Assembly: GCF_001653235.2 (NCBI RefSeq)
Contig: NC_035790.1
Span: 186,001-250,000, forward strand
Reading direction: 5' to 3'
Origin: Pochonia chlamydosporia 170
Taxonomy: Eukaryota > Ascomycota > Sordariomycetes > Hypocreales > Clavicipitaceae
DNA: 64,000 bases
Below, piece by piece: positions 1-12,899 of the stretch (its first letter is position 1; the number at the start of each line of letters is the position of its first letter). The notes under the pieces are model-generated. The model made no database searches. It saw only the letters and a program-made list of their open reading frames with translations, and was not told where the DNA came from. A program made the position numbers and the translations under genes.

Positions 1-3000
1 TCCTTATATAGTAGTCTAGACTAAAGCCTTACCTTCTTGTATGCTCTAAGCGTTTGCCTGTCTGCTTTATTAAAGCCTATACTTAATTATCCTAGTAGCC
101 TCTTACTTCTACTAACCCTAGTAATCTCTTAGGCTAGTAGCTTATCTACCTAGAATAGTAATCGCTAGCTTAGTAATGCCTAGTATGCGCGGTATAATAG
201 CGTGCTTATTATTAATATTATAGAGCCTATATATGCGTGGTTAAATGTTTAGAATAAGTGGTTACTTGCCTCTACTAGGTCTACTATTGCCTCCTCCTTC
301 TCTATGGTTTCTAATGCTATAATGTCCTCTATGTTAAAGTTAATACGCTCCTTTAGTGTAAACTTCTCTTTTGTAATTAACGCTATAGCTTGCCTCTACC
401 ACGTGACTTTAAACTTAGGCACTTTAGCACGCTTATAGGCCTAGCTAAGGCACTTTAAGACTAGCTTATCCCTCTAGACCTTACTATCTAACAACAAAAA
501 GAGATATAGTAATAATAAAGCACCTAGCTTAACCTGCCGTAGGAATATCTGCTATAGCAGCTAAACTAGAGCTAGAAATATGAGTACTAGTTTTGCAATA
601 GCATTTAGGATAAAGCAAATATTCTCTATAGCCTAACCTATTAGCTTCTAGCTCTTATAGTAGCATATATAAACCATAAGTATACTCTCCTATATTAGTA
701 TACTATAATGCTAAGAGCTATTAGCATATATAATAGTTAATAGTTCTAGTGCCCTTATAGGGGGCATAGGCAATATATAAAGCATTAGAACTAAAAGCTT
801 TAGAAACTCCTATATATATGTTTTATATATAGCTATTGCCTTCTAGTAGAGTTATATCTTATCCCTATTCTTATTGCTATTACTGCCCCCTATAAAAATC
901 TAATAAAGATCTAACCTCTTCTTAATCTGCTATAGTAGCATATATTATCTACTATTAAGTAGGTTTATATTTCTTATATCTATTAACTATAACCCCTTAT
1001 AGTCTTCTAGGTCTAAATTGTTATAAAGCCTCTATGCCTTAACTAGCATAATACCCCTTACCCTAAATAATAGCTTGTTATATAGTAGAGCGCATGCTCT
1101 TTAATACTCTAATATAACTAGATCTAATACTTGCCCTATATGTAGCTTTATGCTTTCTAACTTAATCTTCTCTCTATTAAGTAACTAGCATGCCTGGTTC
1201 CTGCTAAAGCCTAACTTAGCTACTATAGATAGGTAGAGTTGCTATTATAGAATATAGCTAAATGCTATCTCTCCTACCTAGTATATAAAGTCCCTATAAA
1301 AGATTTTAACCACAAGCAGGATCTAGTTCTTATCCCTATTTATGTTCTTCTTATAGAAGCATACTAACTTAAATATTAAGAGCTATACTATCTAAACTAG
1401 TGCTAATAAGTTACTGCTATAATTGCCTAGTTTATGCTAATAGCTTAGTTTCTTATACTGCTAGGTAGTCTTATCTAGCTTAGTATTGCCTGTCTCTCTA
1501 GCCTTATTTTTCTTCTTTTTCTTCCTAACTTCCCTCTTACTCTTAATAGTTCTGCGACTTAGTATAGCATAGAAACTTATCACAAGCAACTAGAACTATT
1601 TGCTGCTAATAGTATGGTAAATTAAGGCAATATAGAACCTATAGATCTTATATATTAATCTAGAGCTTTGCGCTTTATCTTTCTTATAGTTATCTTTCTC
1701 TTTCGCGTTGCCCTTATCTCTCTTACGTTCCTTCTAGGCTATACTAAGCATCTTAATTATTACCTACTTCTACTTCCTAGTTACTTCTACTATATCCTAT
1801 AGCAAGATCTAAGCCCTTCTATTATTATTCTCCTTCTTGTGCTCCTTCTTATTCTCTACTATTTCCTACTTAAAGTATCTATCCTCACAATATACCACAT
1901 AGTAGAAGTATACTAGTAGCTCTTTTATTATTTAAAAGTATATTGCTAATATTAACTTATTCTTAAATAGGCAAAAGGCAATATTCTTCCCCTTCTTGCT
2001 TGCGCTCTATATAAAGTTGCTTAGTCTCTATACGCGCTAATGCATTATTACCTATTCTAGAGACTAGTCTAATACTAAGCTATATGTATTTCTAAATAAA
2101 TACTCTGCTATTACTAGTATATGCTAGAGGTTCTTCTCTTTAGTATTATCTTATTCCTCCCCTTACTTATCTTCTTCTTCTACTACCTTTGCCTTTTTGC
2201 TGCTAGACTTGCCCTAGAGTAGGGTATTTGCCTTCTTTAGGAGCTAGAAAGACAATCTAATTTTAGCGTCTTAAAGCTCTTATAGGTGCATAGGAAACCC
2301 TATATAGACTAACTAAGGTTCTTAATTAGCCTGCCTATTGCTAGCATTCTCTACTACTACTGCCTTAATATCTAGGTTGCGTGCTGCCTTCTAAACGTCC
2401 TGCCTTAGCCCTTTAAATAGTTATATCTCTAGTAATAATAGTGCTAGTCCCACTATAGCTAATACCTATAGTGCTATATTATTACTTGTTAAGCTTATTT
2501 GCAATAAAGGCAATAGCAATAATAATAACGCGCGTTTGTCCTCTCTTTCTTCCCTATCCTGTGAAATAATAAAGTAGTTAATTAGACTCTTAGCTGTAAA
2601 ATATATCTAAAGCAAGCACTCTCTCTAGAGCAGATGCTTGCTTGCATAGTGCTATAATGCCTTCTTTCTATAAGCTAATATATACTTACGCATTTTACCT
2701 AGCCTCTACGTGTAAAAGTTATACCTATTATTACTGCTGCACGTATAGTAATAGCTGCTAAACACTATTAAACCCTTAATCTGCGGGCAGGCTATCTTCC
2801 TGTCTAGCCTCTATTAGCAGAGCTCTAATGTTAACTACAAGTTAAAGCTCTATAGTAGCTTAACTGTAGCCTTTAATTAATTGCCCTTTATGCAATGCAG
2901 CCTAGCCTATAGGTATTACTCCTATCCCCTTGTATAAGAGGCCAGATATGTGCTATATAGTTAATAAATAACAACCTAGTGCTCTACATTATATATAAAG

Positions 3001-3150
3001 TTATTAAGACCTATTTCCCATATTCTTAGCAATATATTAGTTCTTTTCTTTACCTACTCTCTATTAGGTAGAGTTAGAGATAGGTATAGAATAAGCTCTT
3101 ACCCTCTATTTATATTTTACTATATATAACTAGTTAGTTAGTTATAGTTA
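1..3150 (-). pseudogene. RIP-degraded relic of a telomere-linked (RecQ-type) helicase gene, 5' and central part
   Basis: Read on the minus strand, this block keeps long stretches of recognisable protein interrupted by TAG and TAA at positions expected for Trp and Gln, the pattern left by C-to-T RIP mutation. Around 170-260 the minus strand reads SNHLF-stop-TFNHAYIGS; around 260-330 it reads TKEKF followed by an acidic segment. From memory these match the segment upstream of the helicase domain in fungal telomere-linked helicases of the RecQ class. Further upstream (about 1480-2200) are lysine- and glutamate-rich stretches. The helicase motor itself would lie beyond the left edge. Such genes are usually subtelomeric, but relic copies can be dispersed, so a chromosome-end position is only suggested. 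No translatable product remains. Confidence 0.68.
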
Positions 3151-3270
3151 CTAACTAACTTATATATTTTATTACCCTATATTTATATATTATATATCTG
3201 TGCGCACTATATATATTCTTCTTTTAGCTATATTTATATGTAGGCTTCCTATTATATTTTCTTTTTTCCC

Positions 3271-3336
3271 TCTCTCTCTCTAACCTTTAACCTTTAACCT
3301 ATATATAGAGAGAGAGAGAGAGATAGATAGATAGCT
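3271..3336. repeat. (CT)n / (GA)n-(GATA)n microsatellite pair able to fold
   Basis: A CT run at 3271-3280, then AACCTTT units (about 3282-3300), then a GA/GATA run at 3307-3335. The CT and GA runs are complementary and could pair as a hairpin. It sits just upstream of the helicase relic on its coding strand. Confidence 0.75.
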
Positions 3337-3399
3337 CCCTATCCCCTCTAATTTAGCTAGCTGCCTCCCCTACCTAATTATATCCTTCCCTTTTATTAA

Positions 3400-3530
3400 A
3401 ATTCACTTTCACGTTAACACCAAACCTGCCTTAACCCCTACCGCAGGTAATTTCCCGCGCAAATTGCCACTACCACAGTACCTTCCAGCCCTAAACCCGG
3501 AAACACACTTTCTTCGAAAAAGTTGCAACT
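3400..3530. other. Unmutated island inside the RIP block
   Basis: About 130 bp of ordinary base composition, with several CG and CCC runs, between two strongly AT-rich stretches. It has no open reading frame of note. It may be single-copy spacer that escaped RIP, possibly the promoter side of the helicase relic. Confidence 0.5.
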
Positions 3531-3540
3531 CATTACTGCT

Positions 3541-4760
3541 AGTTATTATTTAACTATATGCTATTATTTATAGATAACTTAAAGCTATTACTATTATTAT
3601 TATTCTCTTAGGCAGCTTATAAGTATAGGTTAAGATTAGTAATAGTATTAGAAGGGCAAATTAGGTTAGTAATCTTAGTTTTAATAATATATACTATTAG
3701 CATTTAGGTAGCTTTAGTAAAAAGCTCTATTTATTATTTCTTAACTATAGCTTGCTTTTACTACTATAAATAGAGCCTTTCTTGCTCTTTTCTTTCTTTA
3801 ATATGCTTTACTATAAGCTTTATATAACCTATTTTTAGTAGTTAATATACTATTTAACTTTATTCTCTCTAGGTTAAGCCTAGTATATAAAAAATAGATA
3901 GTCTTTATATAGTATAATACTTAGTCTTTAAGTCTTTATAGTATTAAAGTATTAATCTTATATAGCTTTTATCTAGAGTATATTTTTAATAGAATAATAA
4001 TCTATTCTTACTCTAATTACTACTATTATTCTCTCTTTTTACTCTCTATTTACTTTTACTTTTCTTAGCTTTAGCTTAAATACTACTAATATATATAATA
4101 TATAGAGCTTATAATATATAGGCCTTTATTTATATCTTCTTAACTTATAAGGCTACTTATTCTCTTAGCTAGTAGGATTACTAACTAAGTTTTAAGCTCT
4201 AATTAGATATATAAAGTAAATAATAAGAGTACTAATTAGACTTTAAAAGCTAATAAGTCTCTTAGCTTTATCTTATATAGAAATAGTATAATAAGTTAGC
4301 CTACTATTAATTTATCCTATATATTAACCTAATTTAATCTAACTTAATAAATATTTATACTATTAATACTAGAGAGATAAGTAACTTATATAAGATAAAC
4401 TAAACCTATATTAAAATAGATAAAAAGCATTAGAGTATACTATTATCTACCTATTTAGTATATAGCTAAATTTTTGCGCTATATATTATAGTCTTATTAC
4501 TTCTAAGGTAACCTATATGCTTTCTATCTATTAGTAACTACACTTTTATTTGCACTAAGTTTCCTATAACCTAAGTCTAACCCTACCTTAATAATATACT
4601 TAATAAGGGTTATTTTCTATAGCTCTAAGGGCTAGAAATAGCTAGTTATTACTGCTTTTCTATTGCATTACTAGTTATAGAGAAAATTATAATATAATAT
4701 AAAATAGTATTAGAGTAGAGTAGGGTAGTATATCTAATATGCTACTGCATCTAATATGCA
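3541..4760. other. AT-rich RIP-saturated stretch, origin not recognised
   Basis: TA-rich and CTAG-rich DNA with stops in all frames, and the same transition signature as the flanking relics. I could not recognise an ancestral protein on either strand. It is probably transposon-derived. Confidence 0.55.
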
Positions 4761-4765
4761 CTTAC

Positions 4766-4990
4766 GTTATTACTCTTTCTTTATAAAATAGAATATATCT
4801 ACTAGCTATATTGCTGTAAAGAAGTAGATTAGGGTAATTAGCTTTAGGAATCCTTATTTATACAGCTAAATAAACTAAGTAATTAATCTGTATTATATTA
4901 GGGCTTCTATTATTCTAGCAGGCGTGGTAAGAAAGTAGGTTATATCTTACCCTTAGATATTATCAGGTTTATCCCGGTAAAACTGCTACA
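4766..4990 (-). pseudogene. RIP-mutated copy of a polyketide synthase segment (enoyl reductase 3' end)
   Basis: This stretch aligns colinearly with about 45891-46110, which encodes the end of the enoyl-reductase domain of the polyketide synthase relic. Shared landmarks include TCTAGCAGGCGTGGTAAGAA at about 4914 and at about 46038, and GAAGTGGATTGGGG against GAAGTAGATTAGGG. Most differences are G-to-A or C-to-T on the plus strand. Homology fades before about 4760 and after about 4990. It is either a duplicate of this very gene or a piece of a close paralogue that was hit by RIP. Confidence 0.72.
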
Positions 4991-5149
4991 TTAAATAAAA
5001 CGAATAAAAAAACTACTTTAACTACAATAATTAAGTATTTTCTAGCTATATATAGTTTTTAATAAAGAATTACTGGTGGTTATGCGCTAGTATATACTAG
5101 AAGCTAAATATAGATGGAGATTGTATTCTACTAAAAATGGTCCCAAGTC

Positions 5150-5261
5150 TAACACCCTCACTTTAGAGCATTCTGATCTCTTGCTTCTATTCTACTTAGC
5201 TTTAGATACCAAGTTACAGGGCATCTAGCCAGTTGTTAATATACTCGCTTGAACCGTTACA
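5150..5261. mobile_element. MITE end (family TGTAACGG...CCGTTACA), partial
   Basis: The right end CCGTTACA is at 5254-5261. About 110 bp inward match the right end of the unit at 26857-27086, sharing GTCAATATACTNGCTTGAAC-type sequence and the AGTTACAGG/AGTTGCAGG stretch. The left end is not recognisable because it merges into the AT-rich block. It overlaps the last coding codons of the membrane-protein gene at 5225-6410. Confidence 0.7.
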
Positions 5262-6410
5262 GCGGACTTGCGTTGTTCTCCGCTCGCCTCTGCCGCGCTA
5301 GACTTGTTGCACGCTGGACTTGGTAGTTCGCAATTCTCGATTACTGCCGTGCCAAGGTTATTACCTCTCGTGCTACACTCGTTGGAAAATACGAGGCGTG
5401 AGGCAAGAATATCAACACTAGGTTTACGTGTCTCTTATTAGTATATCTGGCTATTATCTAACATTATAAATAAGAAAAGATAAGACACAAAATACTCACT
5501 ATAGAATAATAGGGAAAAAACTCTGCAACATATACACAAATATATCAAGCTGGTCGGCTACCCCTTCCTCCTGCCCTATCGTGTGAAACGAGAACGTTAT
5601 AGCGCGCGAGACCCCGATAAGCGCGAGCATGGAAACGCGGATCTCCGTGCTGCGCATAAGGTATGGGTATAGCTTTGACGGGCCTAATGGCGACGATGCA
5701 GATTCGCGAAGGCCTGCGCGGAACTGGCCCAGAAGAAACACGGCGCTAAGACATTCGGTTATAGCGATAGGCACAAAGTACCCAATGTGCAAGCGGGAGG
5801 TGATGGCCGCATGGTGCCTGAGCGATATGTTGTTGGTCATAACGAGCACGTTAAACACGATAACGGTACTGCGGACGGCAATGGCAACAAATATAAAGAC
5901 CCAGTAAAGGGCGATAAAGATGATGCGCTTGCCGCCACGCAGCGTGTAGATCAAAATTGCGTAGCCGTAGAAGGGGAGCCCGACTTCTTGTATCTACCCG
6001 GCAGTTATGTCAGTGGACAACAGGATGGCTGGCTAGCGAAGACGGGAATAGAAGCATTCCATTAATTATGGGGAAGTTTACGCAAAATGGAAACAAGACA
6101 GAATGGTAAGCGGGGCGTGTGACTTTCGCACTCTGTAAAATACTACACTTACTGTCCAGAAGGTATCTGTAAACGCGCAGGCAACGCCCTTGTTTACGGC
6201 CGGGCTATCGACATAGTAGACGTAGTAGCTTAGCCCGTTGCCCAGCGCACACATAGCCGAGACCACGACGGGCACAAGCAGGACAAACGGGAGGCTCTTG
6301 ATAACGCCGGCAATGGCAAGGCCGACGAGAAAATTAAACAGCCCGAGGGAGCTAAGCGCCGCGCGGCTCATTTCAAAAAACGATATAGAAGTCGCTGAGG
6401 TTGGTGCCAT
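5225..6410 (-). CDS. Seven-helix integral membrane protein, lineage-restricted family, copy 1
   Basis: Three exons are inferred: 6410-6153, 5993-5500 and 5417-5225, giving 314 residues. Donors are GTAAGT and GTGAGT; acceptors are TAG. The product has about seven hydrophobic helices, a conserved LMRSTEIRV motif before helix 6, and a short polar tail starting YVDILASR. The paralogue at 40141-41291 has introns at the same two positions and in the same phases (0 and 2), which strongly supports the model. The last 11 or so codons lie inside a MITE end, so the tail and stop come from the element. The topology resembles a receptor, but no known GPCR signature is visible. Function is unknown; signalling or transport at a membrane is inference. 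It adjoins the RIP block but shows no RIP itself. Confidence 0.78.
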
Positions 6411-9400
6411 GTTGTTTCATGGGGGAACAGACTGCGCTTACATTAGAACCTTGCGGCAGAATGTTACGCCTTGTAGGTTTTATACCTTGCGACACCAGGA
6501 AATGCTCTACTTGATTTGCTGCTTTAGATTGGTAAGAGGGAGAAGAGGAGGTGGTGGAGAGAATTGACGCCTTGCTGCGTGGCTGGCGTAGATGGTATTT
6601 GGACAAACGAAGGGTATATTGGCTTTGTGCTATTGTTATTTACACCCTGGCTCTCGGACTGAATGGGACAGCTCTAGCATTCACCACCCAGTCTATGCAG
6701 AAGTATCAATTATGTGTTCCACCCCCCCCCCGGGGAGCACCGAGGGGGTTGTTAAGCCAGCCTCGTGGTATACTGCGTACAGCCACTATGTACCTATAGC
6801 AACAAGGTAGACATTTAAACTTTGCCGTTATATACGTTTAACTGATCTTAACTGGCGCTTAGTAAGCTTATTGCTAGCACACCTGTACTATTAGCTATAG
6901 GTGTAAACAAACCCGTAGCTAGTCGTCTCTTCCGCACAAGAGAACATTTAATAATACTACTACCTACCAAGTATAAATAATTACAACACAGAGTAACTCA
7001 CACAACTATCGTGAGAAGCTTGTTGCAATAGGCACGTAGCAGTGGAGCGGATAGGTTGGGTGTCATTGGTAAATCGTGGCTGTCAGTGCCAACAAATAGA
7101 TCCGAATTTCAACAGCAGGCGCAATTGGCTATGTTCATGGCCGAAAAGCGTCTACTGCAGCAGGTTGCTTCACTGCTTGATCACCTACCATCCATAGGCA
7201 CGCTACCCCCGCCATGCGATCGAATCAATGGATCAATCGATTTCCAGCTTGGCGCGGTATGCTGGTGTGCGAGCTAGCGGCCGGACCGCCCAAGGGCGTA
7301 AGATCGCAACGGAAGCCGGCTCGCATTCAAGATCGGCACACCTACGCCGCACAGCTGCCACGCATTTCTAGCTTGCCAAGCTAGAGTTGCACCAGTTGAC
7401 ATGTCCAGGAGGCTGCCACTGTGCGGACACGCAGTAGCTGCGGTGCCTGATATCACCTGTGGCCTTGTGAGAGTAGGCAAGATGGAAGTCGTCTTGTTCG
7501 CTCGTGCATTTCTGGCTAGCCATCACGGCACAGAACCAACAAACAGTTAAAATCGGGCAGTGTTAGAAGCTCTGAGTTGTTAGTTCCACCCAAGTAGAAC
7601 ACCCTCCAGGTTTATTCGCTGCTCCTCGCCAATAAGCATATAAGCTAAAATCGTGGATGCAAAAAGTTGACGCCGCACAAGCCGGCACATCCCCTCCGTT
7701 GGGTCGCAATATTTGCGATAGACTACTAGTTGAATCTTTTTTACATAGCGCCTTGGTTTCCACAAAATCCGCCACACGATGTCGGTGGGGATTAGTGATC
7801 GGAATGGTCTGGTCTGGCCTCAGGGGTCAGACCAGCGAGACCGCTAAGAATGAGGCTAAAGCAACATGAAGAGGAACAAAGTACATTTTCCTACTATGCA
7901 ACGATCCCATTGTCGCCATTCTTATTATCCTCGCTATCACCATCGTCCTCAACATCGGGGTTTCCGTACCAGGCCCGGACTCCCCGAAGACACTCACATG
8001 CTGTAAGGGGCATGGGGCTTACTCAGCCAAAAGCGTGCTTGGAAGCCAACAAATTGATTGCATTAAACAGAAGAAGAAACGAAAGCTCTCAGAGAGAGCT
8101 AGCTAGTTAGTTACGTACTTCTACGCTTAGGGGTTAGAGGCGAGACCTTTATTTGGTGGCGTTATTAGCATCGGCATCAGCCGAGTGCAAATCAATGGCT
8201 CAGCCCGATACAGATTAGAGCCGTTCAGTGTATTTCCGTTTTGTCTCTATAAGCCAAATACCTTTGCCAATTAAAAGTATAACATAAATGCAAAATAATA
8301 CCCCTACCTTATTGTGCGTTAAAATGTTGCAATGTCACAATGCTAACCGAAGAGACAAAGAACTATAGCAGGCCTAGCACAGATTGCTCCCTATTAAACA
8401 TATCTGAATAAGCATCTTACCATCTATCGCTTTGTTGCAATAGATCTTGTAGACTTGGCAAGTGACCCAGTAAGAAGCCGAGATCTGTACCTTTTCCTGC
8501 ACGCGTTCTAGCGGCCTGCGAGCGTTGTACCTCTCGGGAAAAAGCATCTTAATATGGGAAGGACTTCCGACGAATGTATGGATCCGGGAAATATCGTGAA
8601 TATCACCGTCTAGTTATTTACATTATAAATGCGAAGTTCGGGCTGTAGGGTCTTTCCTCGTACATTATTCATGGCAACTCATACATGATCTACTATCGAC
8701 TTACGAGGTCTCTTGCCCCCCATGCCGAATTCTTGACCCGGGGTCGCCAGCGCTACAAGAGGAGAGTCCTCTTGGTGAGGGTGCGGTTCGGGGGACTACT
8801 GATTATGAAAGGGATCAAATGATATAGATAGGATATTAGCGGACGAAAATGCCCAAAGTCAGAAGGCAAAATAGACATACGCGGGTTGTGTGTAAGACGT
8901 TTACTGGTGAATATTCAACTCAATTTGAGCCCTAATTGGTCAACTGCACGGGAAAGCATTGTGACTAGGTCAACTCAACGCAACCGAGGCGCTTGGTGAA
9001 TTGAATTGAGTGGTGCGCACCCTTGTCATTTAGTGGCCTAAAAAGTAAATCTTCCAGCATATGTGGATACTTTAAACCGGCGGGCTTATAGCCTCGTTGC
9101 TGTCGACGGGTTTCTGGTAGGACGTTAAAACGAGCTACCGCTGCTCTTATTATTGGCTGCCACTTTTACTATGGCTTCTGTAATCGGAATATCTTCCTCT
9201 CCTCGGTTAAGGGAAAGAAGCATAAGCTATTTACCACTATTCTTTCGGAACTCCTAATTTAGTAACTGAGATAGAGCTAAATTGAGGTACTAGTAGCAAG
9301 GGTTATCTAGCAACTACTTCCACTGCGTACCTAATAAATAACTAGTTATAGAAGAGCCAAATGAGAGTACGAATGAAAATGCATACAAAATGCATACAAA

Positions 9401-9657
9401 AACCTAAGTAAAGGTTGGCCAACGTTGCCAAATTAATTGCAGATAATGCAAATGTGCATGATTGCATGTGTCCGAACGACATCAAATATCCCACGGTGCA
9501 TCGAGTGGTGCTGTGCACATAGTGTCGAACAGACCTTGCGCTGGGAACAAGAGGCTGTGAGAGGTATTCTCGCGACGAGCATCGTTCCATAAGGGCAACC
9601 CGGTCTTGTATAGAATTAGGTCGAGCCTATTACCCCAGCAGCAATACTAGTTTACAC
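6411..9657. other. Gene-less stretch
   Basis: There are only short overlapping open frames without family resemblance. It contains a cytosine run at 6721-6730 and a short inverted repeat (TGGTCTG...CAGACCA) near 7806-7835. No relic was recognised. Confidence 0.5.
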
Positions 9658-10999
<1,342 letters not shown>

Positions 11000-12021
11000 A
11001 ACTGCAGACTGGGTAAAAATTGAATGTTATTTGTTGCTGAATAGATATGAGAAGCATAGAACGTACTGCGTGGAGTTAATTTAATGACAGCAAATTCACG
11101 ATCCTTTTATCGAAGGAGATCCCTGATGAAGATAACATTTAATATCTACCCAACTCATGATGCCTTGAAAGTCTACCTACCTATTGCAGTAAGTCTAAAT
11201 AAAGCATAACGTCTTCTTTAAACTTCTAACAGATTACCCAAGCTCAGAAATGCAAAAGAGGACCAATAAAATCTCAAACAACTAGTAACTGCTTGCCTGA
11301 CCTTTGGTACCAATATGCACACCAAAACTTACTCATTGGTATCAAAAGAACAGAAAGATAAGGAGAGGAGGCATTTCAAGCAAGGTTCCCGTTATCGTTT
11401 TTACAATGTGACCTGCCCTGGTGAGAAGGCGCTTCAAAACGACATAATCTCAAGGTAGCATTCGTCTAACTGTTTAGCTGATAGTGGCATATAAACATTT
11501 GGCACGAGACTTAAAGTGTACTCGTTTACATGTCCCGTGTACTTGTTTCATAGGTGAAAAATGGCGCAGTTCCGTTTGGGCCGGCATGTATTTGTCATGC
11601 AGATCTTCACCAAGCGCGCCAATCTGCAGCAAGAGAATTGACGGGTGGCTCACCCACCTAAATATATCGTTATTACGAATTAGTATAAGAGTCTTACGGG
11701 CTTACAGGCTTAGAGGCTAAATTATCCTACCCCTAGGGTTCAAGTATCGAGCCAAGGCTTCAGAAAGTACACAACATGAGATACTTCTCAAGTCCCTGCT
11801 ATCATTCTAACGAAATTACCCCCACCCCGTATGTTACTATATTCTGCTCATCGTAAATAACTATGGCAGTAGGTAACCGCATGGGGAGCCAGCCCGATAT
11901 AATATGCGAGAGATTGTCGCCCTAAAATTGTCAGATAACTAGACCGTTTATTATTGGCTTTATCCCAGTCAACGTCGGTTTCATTTCTAGCTATACCTTA
12001 GCATGATGCTGAGGATATATC
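11000..12021. other. Gene-less stretch upstream of the subtilisin
   Basis: This contains the subtilisin's 5' flank and no recognisable coding or repeat feature. Confidence 0.5.
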
Positions 12022-12237
12022 TGTAATGGGTTGTGCCCGAGGAGTGGCTCGGCTGGCGCTCTCGCCTTCCGCCCCGGCCTGCCGGGCCGGGTCCTAGTAT
12101 AAGCGAGATTGTCATCCCTCTCCTCTTAATCTCACGTGCTCTCCTTTTTCCTGTTTAGTTTTCCTTTCTTCCTTAGCTTGAGAACTCGTTTTCAGTTATC
12201 CTAGCTAGTTGTCAATATACGCGCTTGGGCCGTTACA
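12022..12237. mobile_element. MITE copy, 216 bp
   Basis: It starts TGTAATGGG and ends CCGTTACA. It shares with three other units in the window the inner GTTGTCAATATAC, CTCCTTTTTCCTG-like and GGCCTGCCGGGCCGG blocks. It has no coding capacity, and no clear target-site duplication was found. Its right end directly abuts a truncated receptor-gene scrap. Confidence 0.75.
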
Positions 12238-12240
12238 CCT

Positions 12241-12436
12241 GGCGAGGTAGAGTTCGTCGAGTGTGATGTCTGAGATGTGCTTGACAATTCCACCTGCAGC
12301 AACGCCTATAATTGCGTAATAAGCAAACGTTGCAAAAAGTAGTTGCCTGAGTTAGTAGGGTCTTCCATACTAATTTTCTCGAGACTTAGCTAGATACCAC
12401 TGCTAGACCCATAAGGACATCTTCACGCCAGCTCAT
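12241..12436 (-). pseudogene. Scrap of a rhodopsin-type (Pth11/SAT-like) fungal membrane receptor
   Basis: On the minus strand two pieces are readable. The first is MSWREDVLMGLAVV (from 12436). After a 60-base gap, possibly a damaged intron ending CTAACTCAG, comes a second piece reading FAYYAIIGVAAGG followed by KHISDITLDELYLAR and ending at 12241. The order and spacing fit the loop and helix 2 to 3 region of fungal rhodopsin-domain proteins. The rest of the gene is absent, because the MITE begins two bases further on. No functional product is expected. Confidence 0.48.
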
Positions 12437-12689
12437 GTCAGGAAAACGGAGTCAGTCCCGGTGCTTGGTGCACCACCATAACAGCACCCTAAGGAGCAAA
12501 TAGGCAAGTCCGGTTTAACCGTTTGTGATATTTTTGAGCCGTTTAAACGTTTGAGAAATATTCGACCGTTTAAAACGGGTTGCTCATGAATAGCCGCGTT
12601 AAGTCCCGTGCCTTGGAAACTTAACGGGTGTTTGAAGTATTTTAAGCTAATATTGCTGACAAGTCTGCATGCCCTTGTTTCGTCACATT

Positions 12690-12899
12690 TGTAACGGTCC
12701 AAGCTGAGTATATTAACAATTAGCTAGGCGACCACTACGAGTATCTAAATGCTAGAGAAGAAAGGAGAAAACAGAACAAGAAAAGGAGAGCTTCAGAGAT
12801 CGACGTGTAGTTGATTTCGCTTGTGGGTGGGTCCCGGTTGGCAGGCCGAGGCAGAAGGCGAGGAAGCAAGACGAGCCACACCGGGACTCAGCCGTTACA
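12690..12899. mobile_element. MITE copy, 210 bp, opposite orientation
   Basis: It begins TGTAACGGTCCAAG and ends CAGCCGTTACA. The interior GGGTCCCGG...GGCAGGCCG and AAGAAAAGGAGAG blocks match the other units. Together with the unit at 12022-12237 it brackets the receptor scrap in inverted orientation. Confidence 0.77.
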
